Shown here: in pieces, positions 1-6,154 of the stretch | How positions within the stretch are numbered: the first letter of the stretch is position 1 | Layout: every line of letters begins with the position of its first letter | NCBI GenBank assembly: GCA_947624075.1 | Contig: CANQIM010000050.1 | Coordinates: 1 to 8,327, forward strand | Reading direction: 5' to 3' | Length of the DNA: 8,327 nt | DNA from: an uncultured Bacilli bacterium | GTDB lineage: Bacteria > Bacillota_I > Bacilli_A > RF39 > UBA660 | Notes under the pieces: model-generated | The model's input: the letters and a program-made list of their open reading frames with translations, nothing else | Databases searched by the model: none | What the model was told of the DNA's origin: nothing | Made by a program: the position numbers and the translations under genes

Positions 1-45
1 ATTGTCTAATTTTTAGTCAATACTTAAATTTTTTCTAAGAAATAA

Positions 46-74
46 TTTACTCATAAAAATCTTCAGTGTATAAT
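46..74 (+). promoter_or_regulatory. Candidate sigma-A promoter for the InlB-repeat protein
   Basis: A -35 box TTTACT (46-51) and a perfect -10 box TATAAT (69-74) are separated by 17 nt. Transcription would start near 81, a few bases before the GAGAGG ribosome binding site at 87-92. The region is very AT-rich, so TATAAT by itself is weak evidence; the spacing and position relative to the gene carry the call. Confidence 0.5.
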
Positions 75-100
75 AATACATAAGTAGAGAGGTTTGAATC

Positions 101-1024
101 ATGGAAAAGAAAAAGATAATTATTATAGTTCTTGCAGGAATACTATCAATATTAATTATTACTGGTTCTTACTTTATAGCACAAGCTAGATTAAAAATGG
201 GTACTAGAGTCAGTAAAGAAGAAATACATACTATGTATGTCAAAATCAATCCTTTGGTTAAATTAACATTTAAAGAGAAATACTATTCTTGTGATGATAG
301 TGAAGAGGCTTCTTGTGATAGGCATTTTTATCGAGTAACTAAATATGAATTGATTGATGAAAATGCTAAGAAAATTTATAAAGATTTAAATTTGAAAGAC
401 GAAAATTTATACCAAGCTATATTAACTTTGTGTGATGTTGCCATTTCTAATAAAATTATGTTTAATGAAATAGAAATTACTACTGATAGTGAAAGTATAA
501 AAGATAGTGATATATTAAGTTATATGAAGAGTAATTCTGAAAATAAAATTAATTATTTGGTACACGTAAATTATCAAAAGACTATTAATGAAAAGAAACT
601 TTTACAAGAAGAAAGTGAGCAAAAAAAGACTTATTTAGTAACGTTTAATAGTGATGGTGGAACGGCAATAGATGCGCAGAATGTAGAAGAAGGAAAAGTG
701 GCAGTAAAACCTAGTAATCCGACAAAAGAAGGTTACAACTTCGTTGAATGGCGTCTTGATGGAAAGGCTTTCAATTTTGATACTGTAATAACGCAAGATA
801 TCACTCTAGAAGCAGTATGGGAAAAAGCTAAAACAACTGAAAATAAGCCACAGTCTCAAAAAGAAGTTTGGCAAGAAAATGAGGAGCCAAAACCAGAAGT
901 TGAAAATAAAGATGAACCTAGCCAAACACCTCCAGTTGAAGAAACTCCTACAGTCCCAGAAGAAACACCAAAAGCGCCAGAAACAACAGATGCACCAGTA
1001 AGCCCACAACCTACTGGTGAATAA
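101..1024 (+). CDS. Membrane-anchored extracellular protein with RsgI-like domain and InlB B-repeat
   Basis: A 307-residue protein with one uncleaved N-terminal membrane segment (about residues 6-27, after a KKK start), so the rest is probably outside the cell. Residues ~45-130 resemble the extracellular middle domain of RsgI-type anti-sigma factors: an INPLVKLTF strand, then a segment with DENAKKIYKDLNLK and a following helix. It carries cysteines C64, C72 and C111. Residues ~178-242 form one InlB B-repeat (Listeria-Bacteroides repeat), with VTFNSDGG, an EGYNFVEW core and a closing LEAVW strand. Residues 243-307 are a Pro/Glu/Thr-rich, probably disordered tail; there is no LPxTG sorting signal. 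The cytoplasmic part is only about five residues, so it lacks the sigma-binding domain of true RsgI. The start is supported by GAGAGG 8 nt upstream. It may be a surface or wall-sensing protein; the actual role is unknown. Confidence 0.8.
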   Translation: MEKKKIIIIVLAGILSILIITGSYFIAQARLKMGTRVSKEEIHTMYVKINPLVKLTFKEKYYSCDDSEEASCDRHFYRVTKYELIDENAKKIYKDLNLKDENLYQAILTLCDVAISNKIMFNEIEITTDSESIKDSDILSYMKSNSENKINYLVHVNYQKTINEKKLLQEESEQKKTYLVTFNSDGGTAIDAQNVEEGKVAVKPSNPTKEGYNFVEWRLDGKAFNFDTVITQDITLEAVWEKAKTTENKPQSQKEVWQENEEPKPEVENKDEPSQTPPVEETPTVPEETPKAPETTDAPVSPQPTGE

Positions 1025-1028
1025 AAAT

Positions 1029-1721
1029 TTAATAATTTCTTTCTTTAGAAAAAGTTTTTTCAATAAAAGGGATTAAAATCCTTGGTGATGCAATGCCAGT
1101 GTTAGAAATAGTATGCAAACCACCAGAGATATTTAATCTTTTTGTTTGCTCATTTCCAAAATATGTACAACTATGTGTTTCTAACCAACCATATTTTTTT
1201 GTTTTTACTTCAATATCATACTTTTTTAAATGATAACCTTCATCAGTTTCTGTTTTATCAACAATTCGATACTCAATATTATATTTTTCTAGAAAGTCAG
1301 TACTATTTTTTAATAATTCTTGAAAACACTTTTCGGCATTTTCTGGTTTACAAAAGCAAAATTGTTCGAGTTTTTTAAATTCTCTTAAACGTACTAATCC
1401 ATCTAATTTTTGCTCATTACGAAAGCATTCATTTATTGAAAACATTTTTAATTCTTTGGTAACTTTTTTATTCATAAAATATTCTAAAAAACCTTGCTCA
1501 GCACTTCCAAATAATGCTTGTCGCTCGTCGATTCCTAAGCTAAACTCTTTTGTAACAACAGCTTGTTTTTCAATTACTTCCCAAGAGCCAGCACTCGGAA
1601 GTGATAAATATTTATAGCCCTTTTTCAATAACGTGGTAGCAAAATCTTGAAATAAATCATATTCCAATTTACTTAATTCAAAATCCAAATAGTAAATTCC
1701 ATCTTTAACATTACTTTTCAT
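1029..1721 (-). CDS. Stand-alone seryl-tRNA synthetase-like class II catalytic domain
   Basis: A 230-residue protein matching the catalytic core of bacterial seryl-tRNA synthetase. Visible are a motif-1-like proline (P42), an SAE triplet (73-75) at the place of the SerRS TxE serine-binding motif, a motif 2 FRNE (100-103) followed by GLVRLREFKKLE (108-119), the KKYDIEV strand (166-172), an ETHSC segment (181-185), and a motif 3 with NTGIASPR (207-214) ending in FIE. Class II synthetases activate an amino acid as aminoacyl-AMP. SerRS is usually about 420 residues; here the N-terminal coiled-coil tRNA-binding arm is absent, so a normal SerRS role is unlikely. It may load an amino acid onto a carrier protein or small molecule, as other SerRS-like paralogs do. 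The ATG overlaps the upstream radical SAM gene by 11 nt with AAAGGAGAG 8 nt before it, pointing to translational coupling. Family is clear, function unknown. Confidence 0.85.
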   Translation of the reverse strand: MKSNVKDGIYYLDFELSKLEYDLFQDFATTLLKKGYKYLSLPSAGSWEVIEKQAVVTKEFSLGIDERQALFGSAEQGFLEYFMNKKVTKELKMFSINECFRNEQKLDGLVRLREFKKLEQFCFCKPENAEKCFQELLKNSTDFLEKYNIEYRIVDKTETDEGYHLKKYDIEVKTKKYGWLETHSCTYFGNEQTKRLNISGGLHTISNTGIASPRILIPFIEKTFSKERNY

Positions 1722-2709
1722 ATTTTTTACTCTCCTTTACTTTTTTAGAAAATGCTATTAAATCATTTAAGGAAATATTATGGCTTTCAGCTACTTTTTC
1801 AATAGCCCCAATAATATCAGATAACTCTATTAAAAGCATCAAATGATTATTTTGTTCTAGAGCATCTTTAGCTTCTTCAACCTCTTCTTCTACTTTAGAA
1901 AATGTTCCATAAATACCCTTTTTTATTTTTCTATTGTGCCAAGAAAAATCTTTTTTTATGTTTATAGAATCATAAGTGTTCGACTCTGAAAAATGAACTG
2001 TTAAAAGTTTATTTTTGCCTAATTTATAGATAAATCTTCGTTGGGAAAAAGTAAGAAAGTGATATTTTGTATTTAATTTATCAATTATGGTGGTAATTTC
2101 TTCAAGAGAAAGCGCATTTTTAGAAATCCATGCTCCTTCTTTAGTCTCTGGTAAAGGATTGTCTAATATTTTTAAAGCAATAGTTTCGACACAATTTAAT
2201 TTAGCATAAGTATCAATTATTTTTAGAAGACTCTTAAAATTATTTTTTAAGAGAACTATATTAACACGAATTCTTTTTTGAGTTAAAAAGCTTTTAGCTG
2301 CTAAATAATCATTTTGATAATTATAAAATCTTTTATCATCGTTAGAATTAGCAGATACAACAGTAATTTCCTTTAACCAGTTATTAAATAAATTTAGTTT
2401 ATCTTCTTCAAAAAATAAATTTCCTGATGTTTGAATACGATAATCGAGAAATAGGTTCGAAGATTCAACAATTTCTTTTAGCTGATTTAACTCATCATAC
2501 TTATATAATGATGGCTCTCCATTTCCTGACAAAATGAAATGCTGAAATTTTATATTTTCTTCTTGATAATTTTTTATTTTTTCTTTTAGTTGCTCTAGTT
2601 GTTCTTCAAAAGATGGTAATTCCGCTTTAGTCATTTTAGCTATGCAATATGGACATTTTTTGTTACAAGCATAGCTTCCTAGTACAAAAATATAATCTTT
2701 TAATATCAT
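1711..2709 (-). CDS. Radical SAM protein fused to a C-terminal MazG-like domain
   Basis: A 332-residue protein with two parts. Residues ~1-240 form a radical SAM domain: the [4Fe-4S]-binding CxxxCxxC is C15, C19 and C22, and SGNGEP (61-66) matches the GGEP-type SAM-binding motif. Residues ~262-332 look like an all-alpha MazG-type NTP pyrophosphohydrolase: acidic helix EEEVEEA (274-280), then IELSDIIGA (294-302), which fits the ExxE...ExxD metal-binding pattern. Radical SAM enzymes cleave S-adenosylmethionine to start radical reactions; MazG proteins cut NTPs to NMP and pyrophosphate. No SPASM-type cysteine cluster is seen. GGGAGG lies 8 nt before the ATG, and the 15-bp inverted repeat 2728-2742 sits just upstream. 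It lies between the Nudix regulator (55 nt away) and the SerRS-like gene (11-nt overlap). Substrate unknown. The radical SAM call is firm; MazG is likely from motif spacing. Confidence 0.85.
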   Translation of the reverse strand: MILKDYIFVLGSYACNKKCPYCIAKMTKAELPSFEEQLEQLKEKIKNYQEENIKFQHFILSGNGEPSLYKYDELNQLKEIVESSNLFLDYRIQTSGNLFFEEDKLNLFNNWLKEITVVSANSNDDKRFYNYQNDYLAAKSFLTQKRIRVNIVLLKNNFKSLLKIIDTYAKLNCVETIALKILDNPLPETKEGAWISKNALSLEEITTIIDKLNTKYHFLTFSQRRFIYKLGKNKLLTVHFSESNTYDSINIKKDFSWHNRKIKKGIYGTFSKVEEEVEEAKDALEQNNHLMLLIELSDIIGAIEKVAESHNISLNDLIAFSKKVKESKKYEK

Positions 2710-2727
2710 TTTACAAACCTCCCATAA

Positions 2728-2742
2728 GCGTATTTTTTACGC
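2728..2742 (-). promoter_or_regulatory. 15-bp inverted-repeat operator before the radical SAM gene
   Basis: The sequence GCGTATTTTTTACGC is a perfect 5+5+5 inverted repeat (GCGTA and TACGC arms). It lies 18 nt upstream of the radical SAM start codon and partly follows a possible -10 TATAAA (2745-2750, minus strand), for which no good -35 box is visible. It matches the site at 3466-3480 at 14 of 15 positions. I infer that it binds the adjacent NrtR-type regulator. Confidence 0.65.
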
Positions 2743-2764
2743 ATTTTATACTAAAAAAATATAT

Positions 2765-3439
2765 TTAAAATAATTGCTTATTCTTAGTTTTTTCCTTGAA
2801 TACATAAATTTTAGCTGGTTTCTTGCCAAGAAAATTTTTGGTATGATTAGTGTCCTCAATTAATTCGGACGATAATAATTTTTTGCGAAAATTACGCCGA
2901 TCTATTGATATCTTCAGAATGCTTTCATATACTTTGTGTATTTCTGGAATGGTAAAACCATTTGGATAAAAAGCCTTTAAGATGCTTGATGTTGTGATTA
3001 ACTCTTTTAACTTTTCAATAGAAGATAAAATAATCCTATTGTGATCGTAGGCTAAATTAGGAATGTTATCGATAGGAAACCAATCAGCATCGTAAGTTTT
3101 TTTGGTTTCTTTTAAAATATTTACTTTATCAATATCTACTATTCCAATAAAACAAAAGCCAAACATTCTTAGTAAAGGTGAACGATTTATATCATCAACT
3201 ACATCAATCATTTCAAGATTTATGTTTTGTAAAGAAGTCTTTTCCTTTAATTCTCTTTTAGCAGCTGTTAAAATTGTTTCATTATTATACATGGCGCCAC
3301 TTACAAGAGCCCACATTTTAGAATATGGCTCATTTTTTCGGCGAATAAGTAATACTTTTACAATACCATGGTCAATTGTAAATATTGAATTAATAACATG
3401 AGCTCCCATATTTTTGTATAAAGGATTATTTAATTCCAT
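2765..3439 (-). CDS. NrtR-type transcriptional regulator (Nudix domain plus winged helix)
   Basis: A 224-residue protein from the ATG at 3439, which has AGAGGTGG just upstream; an in-frame ATG at 3505 lies upstream of the promoter and is rejected. Residues ~10-145 form a Nudix domain. The Nudix box (48-70) keeps G48, E54, R62, E63 and E66, but the second metal-binding glutamate of the EE pair is K67 and the conserved glycine is S69, so hydrolysis is probably lost. WFPIDNIPNLAYDH (120-133) is typical of NrtR proteins. Residues ~160-218 form the NrtR winged helix, with VYESIL, DRRNFRKKLL and a GKKPAKIYVF ending. NrtR proteins are repressors released by a nucleotide ligand, ADP-ribose in the known NAD regulators. 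Near-identical palindromes before this gene and the radical SAM gene point to autoregulation and local control. No NAD gene is nearby, so the ligand may differ. Confidence 0.88.
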   Translation of the reverse strand: MELNNPLYKNMGAHVINSIFTIDHGIVKVLLIRRKNEPYSKMWALVSGAMYNNETILTAAKRELKEKTSLQNINLEMIDVVDDINRSPLLRMFGFCFIGIVDIDKVNILKETKKTYDADWFPIDNIPNLAYDHNRIILSSIEKLKELITTSSILKAFYPNGFTIPEIHKVYESILKISIDRRNFRKKLLSSELIEDTNHTKNFLGKKPAKIYVFKEKTKNKQLF

Positions 3440-3444
3440 GTTCG

Positions 3445-3452
3445 CCACCTCT
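3445..3452 (-). promoter_or_regulatory. Ribosome binding site deciding the regulator start
   Basis: AGAGGTGG on the minus strand, with its GAGG core 8 nt before the ATG at 3439. The upstream ATG at 3505 has no comparable site and would put the promoter inside the coding region, so the shorter 224-residue protein is preferred. Confidence 0.75.
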
Positions 3453-3458
3453 AATTTG

Positions 3459-3487
3459 ATTATATGCGTATTTTTTACACTTGTCAA
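3459..3487 (-). promoter_or_regulatory. Consensus sigma-A promoter of the NrtR-type regulator
   Basis: On the minus strand a perfect -35 TTGACA (3482-3487) and a perfect -10 TATAAT (3459-3464) are separated by exactly 17 nt. The inverted repeat at 3466-3480 fills almost the whole spacer, so a bound protein would block RNA polymerase. The predicted transcription start falls at the edge of the ribosome binding site, giving a very short leader. Confidence 0.8.
3466..3480 (-). promoter_or_regulatory. 15-bp inverted-repeat operator within the regulator promoter
   Basis: GCGTATTTTTTACAC is the same element as at 2728-2742 with one base changed (G to A at position 14), which breaks one arm pair. 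It lies between the -35 and -10 boxes. Two nearly identical palindromes in the only two upstream regions of this gene group are good evidence for a shared operator, probably bound by the NrtR-type protein itself. Confidence 0.7.
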
Positions 3488-3729
3488 TAGTTTTTTATTT
3501 TTCATTATTTTAAGGAAAACAAGTCCCTTATATTTTTGTATAAAGACTTTGATTGACGTACAGTTCTATATCTTGCATTTATTAACGTTATTTTAGTTGA
3601 ACAGGTTTCTGTAAATTTCAAATTGAAAAATATTGTTTGGCTTTATAAATTCTAGAGTTTCGTTTCTTTAATGTTTTTAGTAATTTTGTTTATTTTACCA
3701 ATTATTTTCGATTGGTAGTTTAGATTATT
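3488..3729. other. Intergenic region without a recognised gene
   Basis: AT-rich sequence between the regulator promoter and the 3' end of the DUF523 gene. I see no convincing coding sequence, tRNA or known RNA. The only clear structure is the hairpin at 3696-3717. The 5' part is directly upstream of the consensus promoter and could hold further regulatory sites. Confidence 0.5.
3696..3717 (-). repeat. 7-bp perfect hairpin downstream of the DUF523 gene
   Basis: TACCAAT and ATTGGTA pair perfectly around an 8-nt loop, starting 12 nt after the DUF523 stop codon. In the direction of that gene the hairpin is followed by an A-rich, not U-rich, stretch, so it is not a standard intrinsic terminator. 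It may protect the mRNA 3' end or be a poor terminator. Confidence 0.35.
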
Positions 3730-4161
3730 TTATATAAATTTATCGGATTCGATTATCTCAATGCCATTTTTTGATAATAATTCAGCTGTGATACCAGGTT
3801 TATTTACAAGAGTATTAGTAAATGTTCCATCATAAGTTTGACACTTTCCACAAGATGGACTACGTGATTTTAAAATAGCCTTTTTAATATTATATTCCTT
3901 GGCCAATCTAAGAGTCTCTTCAGCACCTCTTTGAAAATTTTCGGTTACATCCTGGGATTTATTTGTGATTACTCTAGAGCCTAGTCTTTCAGCTGGATCT
4001 CTTGGGGTAGTTAAACCGCCTAATTGCTCAGGACATACTAGAATAACATCATGTTTACTTATGATTTGTTTTATTTTTTCATTAGCATTATTTCCACCAT
4101 TATATTTACAGTTTACGCCAGCTAAGCAGGCACTTATAAGAATTTTTTCATTATTAGACAT
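3730..4161 (-). CDS. DUF523 family protein (TudS-like, [4Fe-4S] desulfidase family)
   Basis: A 143-residue protein of normal length for DUF523. The family signatures are present in order: ISACLAGVNCKYNG (9-22) with C12 and C18, VCPEQLGGLTTPRDPAE (42-58) with C43, a helix with AKEYNIKKAILKSRSPSCG (87-105) containing C104, and C107 soon after. The family includes TudS, a [4Fe-4S]-dependent 2-thiouracil desulfidase; three conserved cysteines hold the cluster in that enzyme, and C12, C18 and C104 are the likely equivalents here. Whether this member acts on thiouracil is inference. The start is supported by GGTGAT close to the ATG, with a possible -10 TATAAT (4177-4182, minus strand) just before it. 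It is divergent from the uracil-DNA-glycosylase-like gene and appears to be a single-gene unit. Confidence 0.9.
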   Translation of the reverse strand: MSNNEKILISACLAGVNCKYNGGNNANEKIKQIISKHDVILVCPEQLGGLTTPRDPAERLGSRVITNKSQDVTENFQRGAEETLRLAKEYNIKKAILKSRSPSCGKCQTYDGTFTNTLVNKPGITAELLSKNGIEIIESDKFI

Positions 4162-4322
4162 AATATCACCAATATAATTATAAAATAGTTTTAACTTTAT
4201 TACTAGATGGAGAAATAGTTACATTACTAAATTAAATATTTTAAAGAATAACTAATTTTTATGAAAAGGTTTATAATATTATTAGTGAGTAGTGAAAATT
4301 GGGTAGAAAAGAAGTGATTCTT
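4162..4322. promoter_or_regulatory. Divergent promoter region between the DUF523 and UDG-like genes
   Basis: The region must start transcription in both directions. A perfect -10-like TATAAT occurs for the minus-strand gene (4177-4182) and another for the plus-strand gene (4272-4277). Neither has a good -35 box at normal spacing, and the sequence is so AT-rich that chance matches are expected. No terminator or further gene is visible. Confidence 0.35.
4311..4318 (+). promoter_or_regulatory. Ribosome binding site deciding the UDG-like TTG start
   Basis: AAGAAGTGAT-like sequence (GAAGTGAT at 4311-4318) followed by TCTT and the TTG at 4323. The same arrangement, GGAGGCGATTCTTTTG, precedes the gene at 6155. 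This supports starting at 4323 rather than at the more upstream in-frame TTG at 4299 or GTG at 4314, both of which lie before or inside the site. Confidence 0.65.
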
Positions 4323-4904
4323 TTGAAGTTTGAAGAATTGAAAACATTGGTTGAAAAATGTCGAATTTGCGAAGAAAAGTTTGGCTTTGAGCCACATCCT
4401 GTTTTTTGGGGCAATGAAAACTCAAAAATAGTTCAAATAAGCCAAGCACCATCTAGTACAGTTCATAAAGTTTTAAAACCTTTTTCAGATGCCAGTGGTA
4501 AAATTTTAAAATATGAATGGTATCAAATTAGTGATGAGGAATTTTATGATACAAATAATTTTTTTATTGGGGCAATGGCACATTGTTATCCAGGAAAAGA
4601 TAAAAATGGGAATGATAAAATTCCTCCAAAGTGTTGCTTTGACAAATGGGTAAAAGAAGAAGTTAAGGCTGTAAACAATGAAATTTATGTAATTATAGGT
4701 GCTAAAGCGAGTAAAGCTTTTTTCGGAGATGTTAGTTTTGAAGAATTAGTTTTTAATGATCAAATTATAAATGGAAAAAAGGCATATGTACTACCTCATC
4801 CATCACCTCTAAATAGAAAATGGATTAAAGATCATCCTTTATTTTTAGAAAAACGAATTAAGGAAGTAAGAAATGCAGTAAAAAAGTGTATAAATGCTAG
4901 ATAG
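4323..4904 (+). CDS. Uracil-DNA glycosylase superfamily protein (four-cysteine, family 4-like)
   Basis: A 193-residue protein from a TTG start. Residues 38-62 (QISQAPSS, then PFSDASGKIL) match the first UDG motif and its PFxxxSGxxL continuation. TNNFFIGAMAHCYPG (78-91) corresponds to the central strand. LPHPSPLNRKW (157-167) is the HPSPxN-type DNA-binding motif. Cysteines C13, C16, C88 and C104 or C105 fit the Cx2C...Cx14-17C pattern of [4Fe-4S] family 4 enzymes. These remove uracil from DNA in base excision repair. The first motif reads QAP rather than the GEAPG usual for family 4, so the catalytic details may differ and this may be a sister family. It stands alone: divergent from the DUF523 gene, with 185 nt before the next gene. 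No clear terminator follows. Confidence 0.82.
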   Translation: MKFEELKTLVEKCRICEEKFGFEPHPVFWGNENSKIVQISQAPSSTVHKVLKPFSDASGKILKYEWYQISDEEFYDTNNFFIGAMAHCYPGKDKNGNDKIPPKCCFDKWVKEEVKAVNNEIYVIIGAKASKAFFGDVSFEELVFNDQIINGKKAYVLPHPSPLNRKWIKDHPLFLEKRIKEVRNAVKKCINAR

Positions 4905-5089
4905 TTATTGGGCCTAGAAGAAAGAATTAGAATTGGGCTGTTTATGCGAAAAGGCTTCGGAAAATTTTGGTAAGCTTTGCTGTAGAGTTAGTTTTTGTGT
5001 TTATTTTGGTAGTTTAATTATGTTTTAAGAAGTATCATTTTATAGCTTATTCTTTCTATTTATGCTATTATATTTTTGAGGTTTTATTT

Positions 5090-5983
5090 ATGGAAATATT
5101 AAAAAGTTGTATGTTGTGTCCAAAAAAATGTGGCGTAAATAGATATGAAAAAAAGGGCTTTTGTCAAGCATCTAATAAAGTTAAAGTAGCTTATTATAGC
5201 TTACATATGTGGGAAGAGCCTGTTATTTCTGGTAAAAATGGCAGTGGAACTATTTTCTTTTCTAATTGCAATATGAAATGTATTTATTGTCAAAATAAAA
5301 AAATTAGTCTTGATGGATACGGGAAATTAATTAGCAATAAAAAACTGGGAGAAATTATGCTAGAATTGCAGAAGAAAAAGGCTCATAACATAAATCTTGT
5401 AACTCCGACACATTATGTTCCAGAAATTGCTTCTGTATTAAAAAAAATAAAAGGTAAAGAGTTGAAAATACCAGTAGTTTATAATACAAGTAGTTATGAA
5501 AATGTTGGAACTTTAATGATGATGCGGGGATTAGTTGATATTTACTTGGCTGATTTAAAGTATTATGATGATGAGTTAGGTATCAAATATTCTAGTTGTA
5601 AAGATTACTTTGAAACAGCTAGTATGGCAATTGATGAAATGTATAGGCAAGTTGGAAAATTTACTTTAAAGAATGGATTACTGAAAAAAGGACTTGTAAT
5701 TAGAGTTTTAATCTTGCCGGGACATAGTGATGATGCCATAAAAATAGTGGAATATATTTATAAGACCTATGGAAATGATGTAATTATAAGTATAATGAAT
5801 CAGTATACGCCAGTTAACAAGATTGAAAAATATGAAAATTTAAATAGAAAAGTTACTGAGGAAGAGTATAATAAAGTGATTAATATGGCGATTAAGCTAG
5901 GTGTAAAAAATGCATTCGTTCAAGAGGGCGAGGCGGCTAGTGAAAGCTTTATTCCAAAATTTGATAGCTCAGTTGTTAGGTAG
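5090..5983 (+). CDS. PflX-type radical SAM protein (COG1313)
   Basis: A 297-residue radical SAM protein of normal PflX length. An N-terminal cysteine cluster (C7, C10, C14, C25) precedes the radical SAM CxxxCxxC (C60, C64, C67, within SNCNMKCIYCQN). THYVPEIASVLKK (about 104-116), VYNTSSYE (~127-134) and VDIYLADLKYYD (about 144-155) follow the order seen in pyruvate-formate-lyase-activase-like proteins, and the end, VQEGEAASESFIPKFD, is the usual PflX C-terminus, so the gene looks complete. The family is related to glycyl-radical-enzyme activases, but no pyruvate formate-lyase gene is adjacent and the family function is poorly defined. The ATG is supported by GAGG 8 nt upstream. The gene is flanked by 185 and 171 nt of intergenic sequence, which suggests a single-gene unit. 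Confidence 0.9.
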   Translation: MEILKSCMLCPKKCGVNRYEKKGFCQASNKVKVAYYSLHMWEEPVISGKNGSGTIFFSNCNMKCIYCQNKKISLDGYGKLISNKKLGEIMLELQKKKAHNINLVTPTHYVPEIASVLKKIKGKELKIPVVYNTSSYENVGTLMMMRGLVDIYLADLKYYDDELGIKYSSCKDYFETASMAIDEMYRQVGKFTLKNGLLKKGLVIRVLILPGHSDDAIKIVEYIYKTYGNDVIISIMNQYTPVNKIEKYENLNRKVTEEEYNKVINMAIKLGVKNAFVQEGEAASESFIPKFDSSVVR

Positions 5984-6098
5984 AGAACTTATGGGCAGTT
6001 TGATAAAAATTGAAATGGTATATTCTAGACCTTGCTTAAAAAAATATGATTTCGAGTTAAATTTTGTACTTAAAAAAGTGGAATGTTATAAGTAATGT

Positions 6099-6127
6099 TT
6101 GAAAAATTTAGCTTTTACTGTTAGAAT
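6099..6127 (+). promoter_or_regulatory. Sigma-A promoter of the unrecognised 150-aa protein
   Basis: A -35 TTGAAA (6099-6104) and a -10 TAGAAT (6122-6127) at exactly 17 nt, with an extended -10 TG at 6119-6120. Transcription would start near 6134, just ahead of the ribosome binding site at 6142-6146, separating this gene from the PflX gene upstream. Confidence 0.6.
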
Positions 6128-6141
6128 ATATGGCAGTTGAT

Positions 6142-6146
6142 GGAGG
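6142..6146 (+). promoter_or_regulatory. Ribosome binding site deciding the TTG start at 6155
   Basis: GGAGG (within TGGAGGCGAT) lies 8 nt before TTG 6155. The upstream in-frame TTG 6137 and ATG 6140 overlap this site and are rejected as starts. Confidence 0.75.
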
Positions 6147-6154
6147 CGATTCTT

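Noticed and set aside
806..1063. 85-codon minus-strand frame rich in Phe and Trp
   Set aside because: It is the antisense of the Pro/Glu/Lys-rich tail of the InlB-repeat gene; composition is an artefact of that tail.
1021..1080. Terminator between the convergent InlB-repeat and SerRS-like genes
   Set aside because: A loose CTTTCTTTAGAAAAAG-type fold is visible but the stem is short and A/T only; it lies inside coding sequence.
2440..2470. GGTTCGA tRNA T-loop-like string
   Set aside because: It lies inside the radical SAM coding region and has no acceptor or anticodon stem around it.
3102..3401. 99-codon plus-strand frame
   Set aside because: Antisense of the well-supported Nudix domain, with no ribosome binding site or family match.
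3440..3505. N-terminal extension of the Nudix regulator from an ATG at 3505
   Set aside because: It has no ribosome binding site and would include the consensus promoter and operator in the coding region; the ATG at 3439 has AGAGGTGG.
4905..5089. Small RNA, terminator or gene between the UDG-like and PflX genes
   Set aside because: Only imperfect short complementarities (AAAGGCTT with AAGCTTT) are visible and there is no T-run or open frame with a start signal.
5910..6095. 61-codon plus-strand frame overlapping the end of the PflX gene, or a 34-codon version from the ATG at 5991
   Set aside because: The PflX gene has a normal C-terminus in its own frame, and the short frame has only a poor ribosome binding site, no recognised motif, and overlaps the -35 region of the next gene's promoter area.
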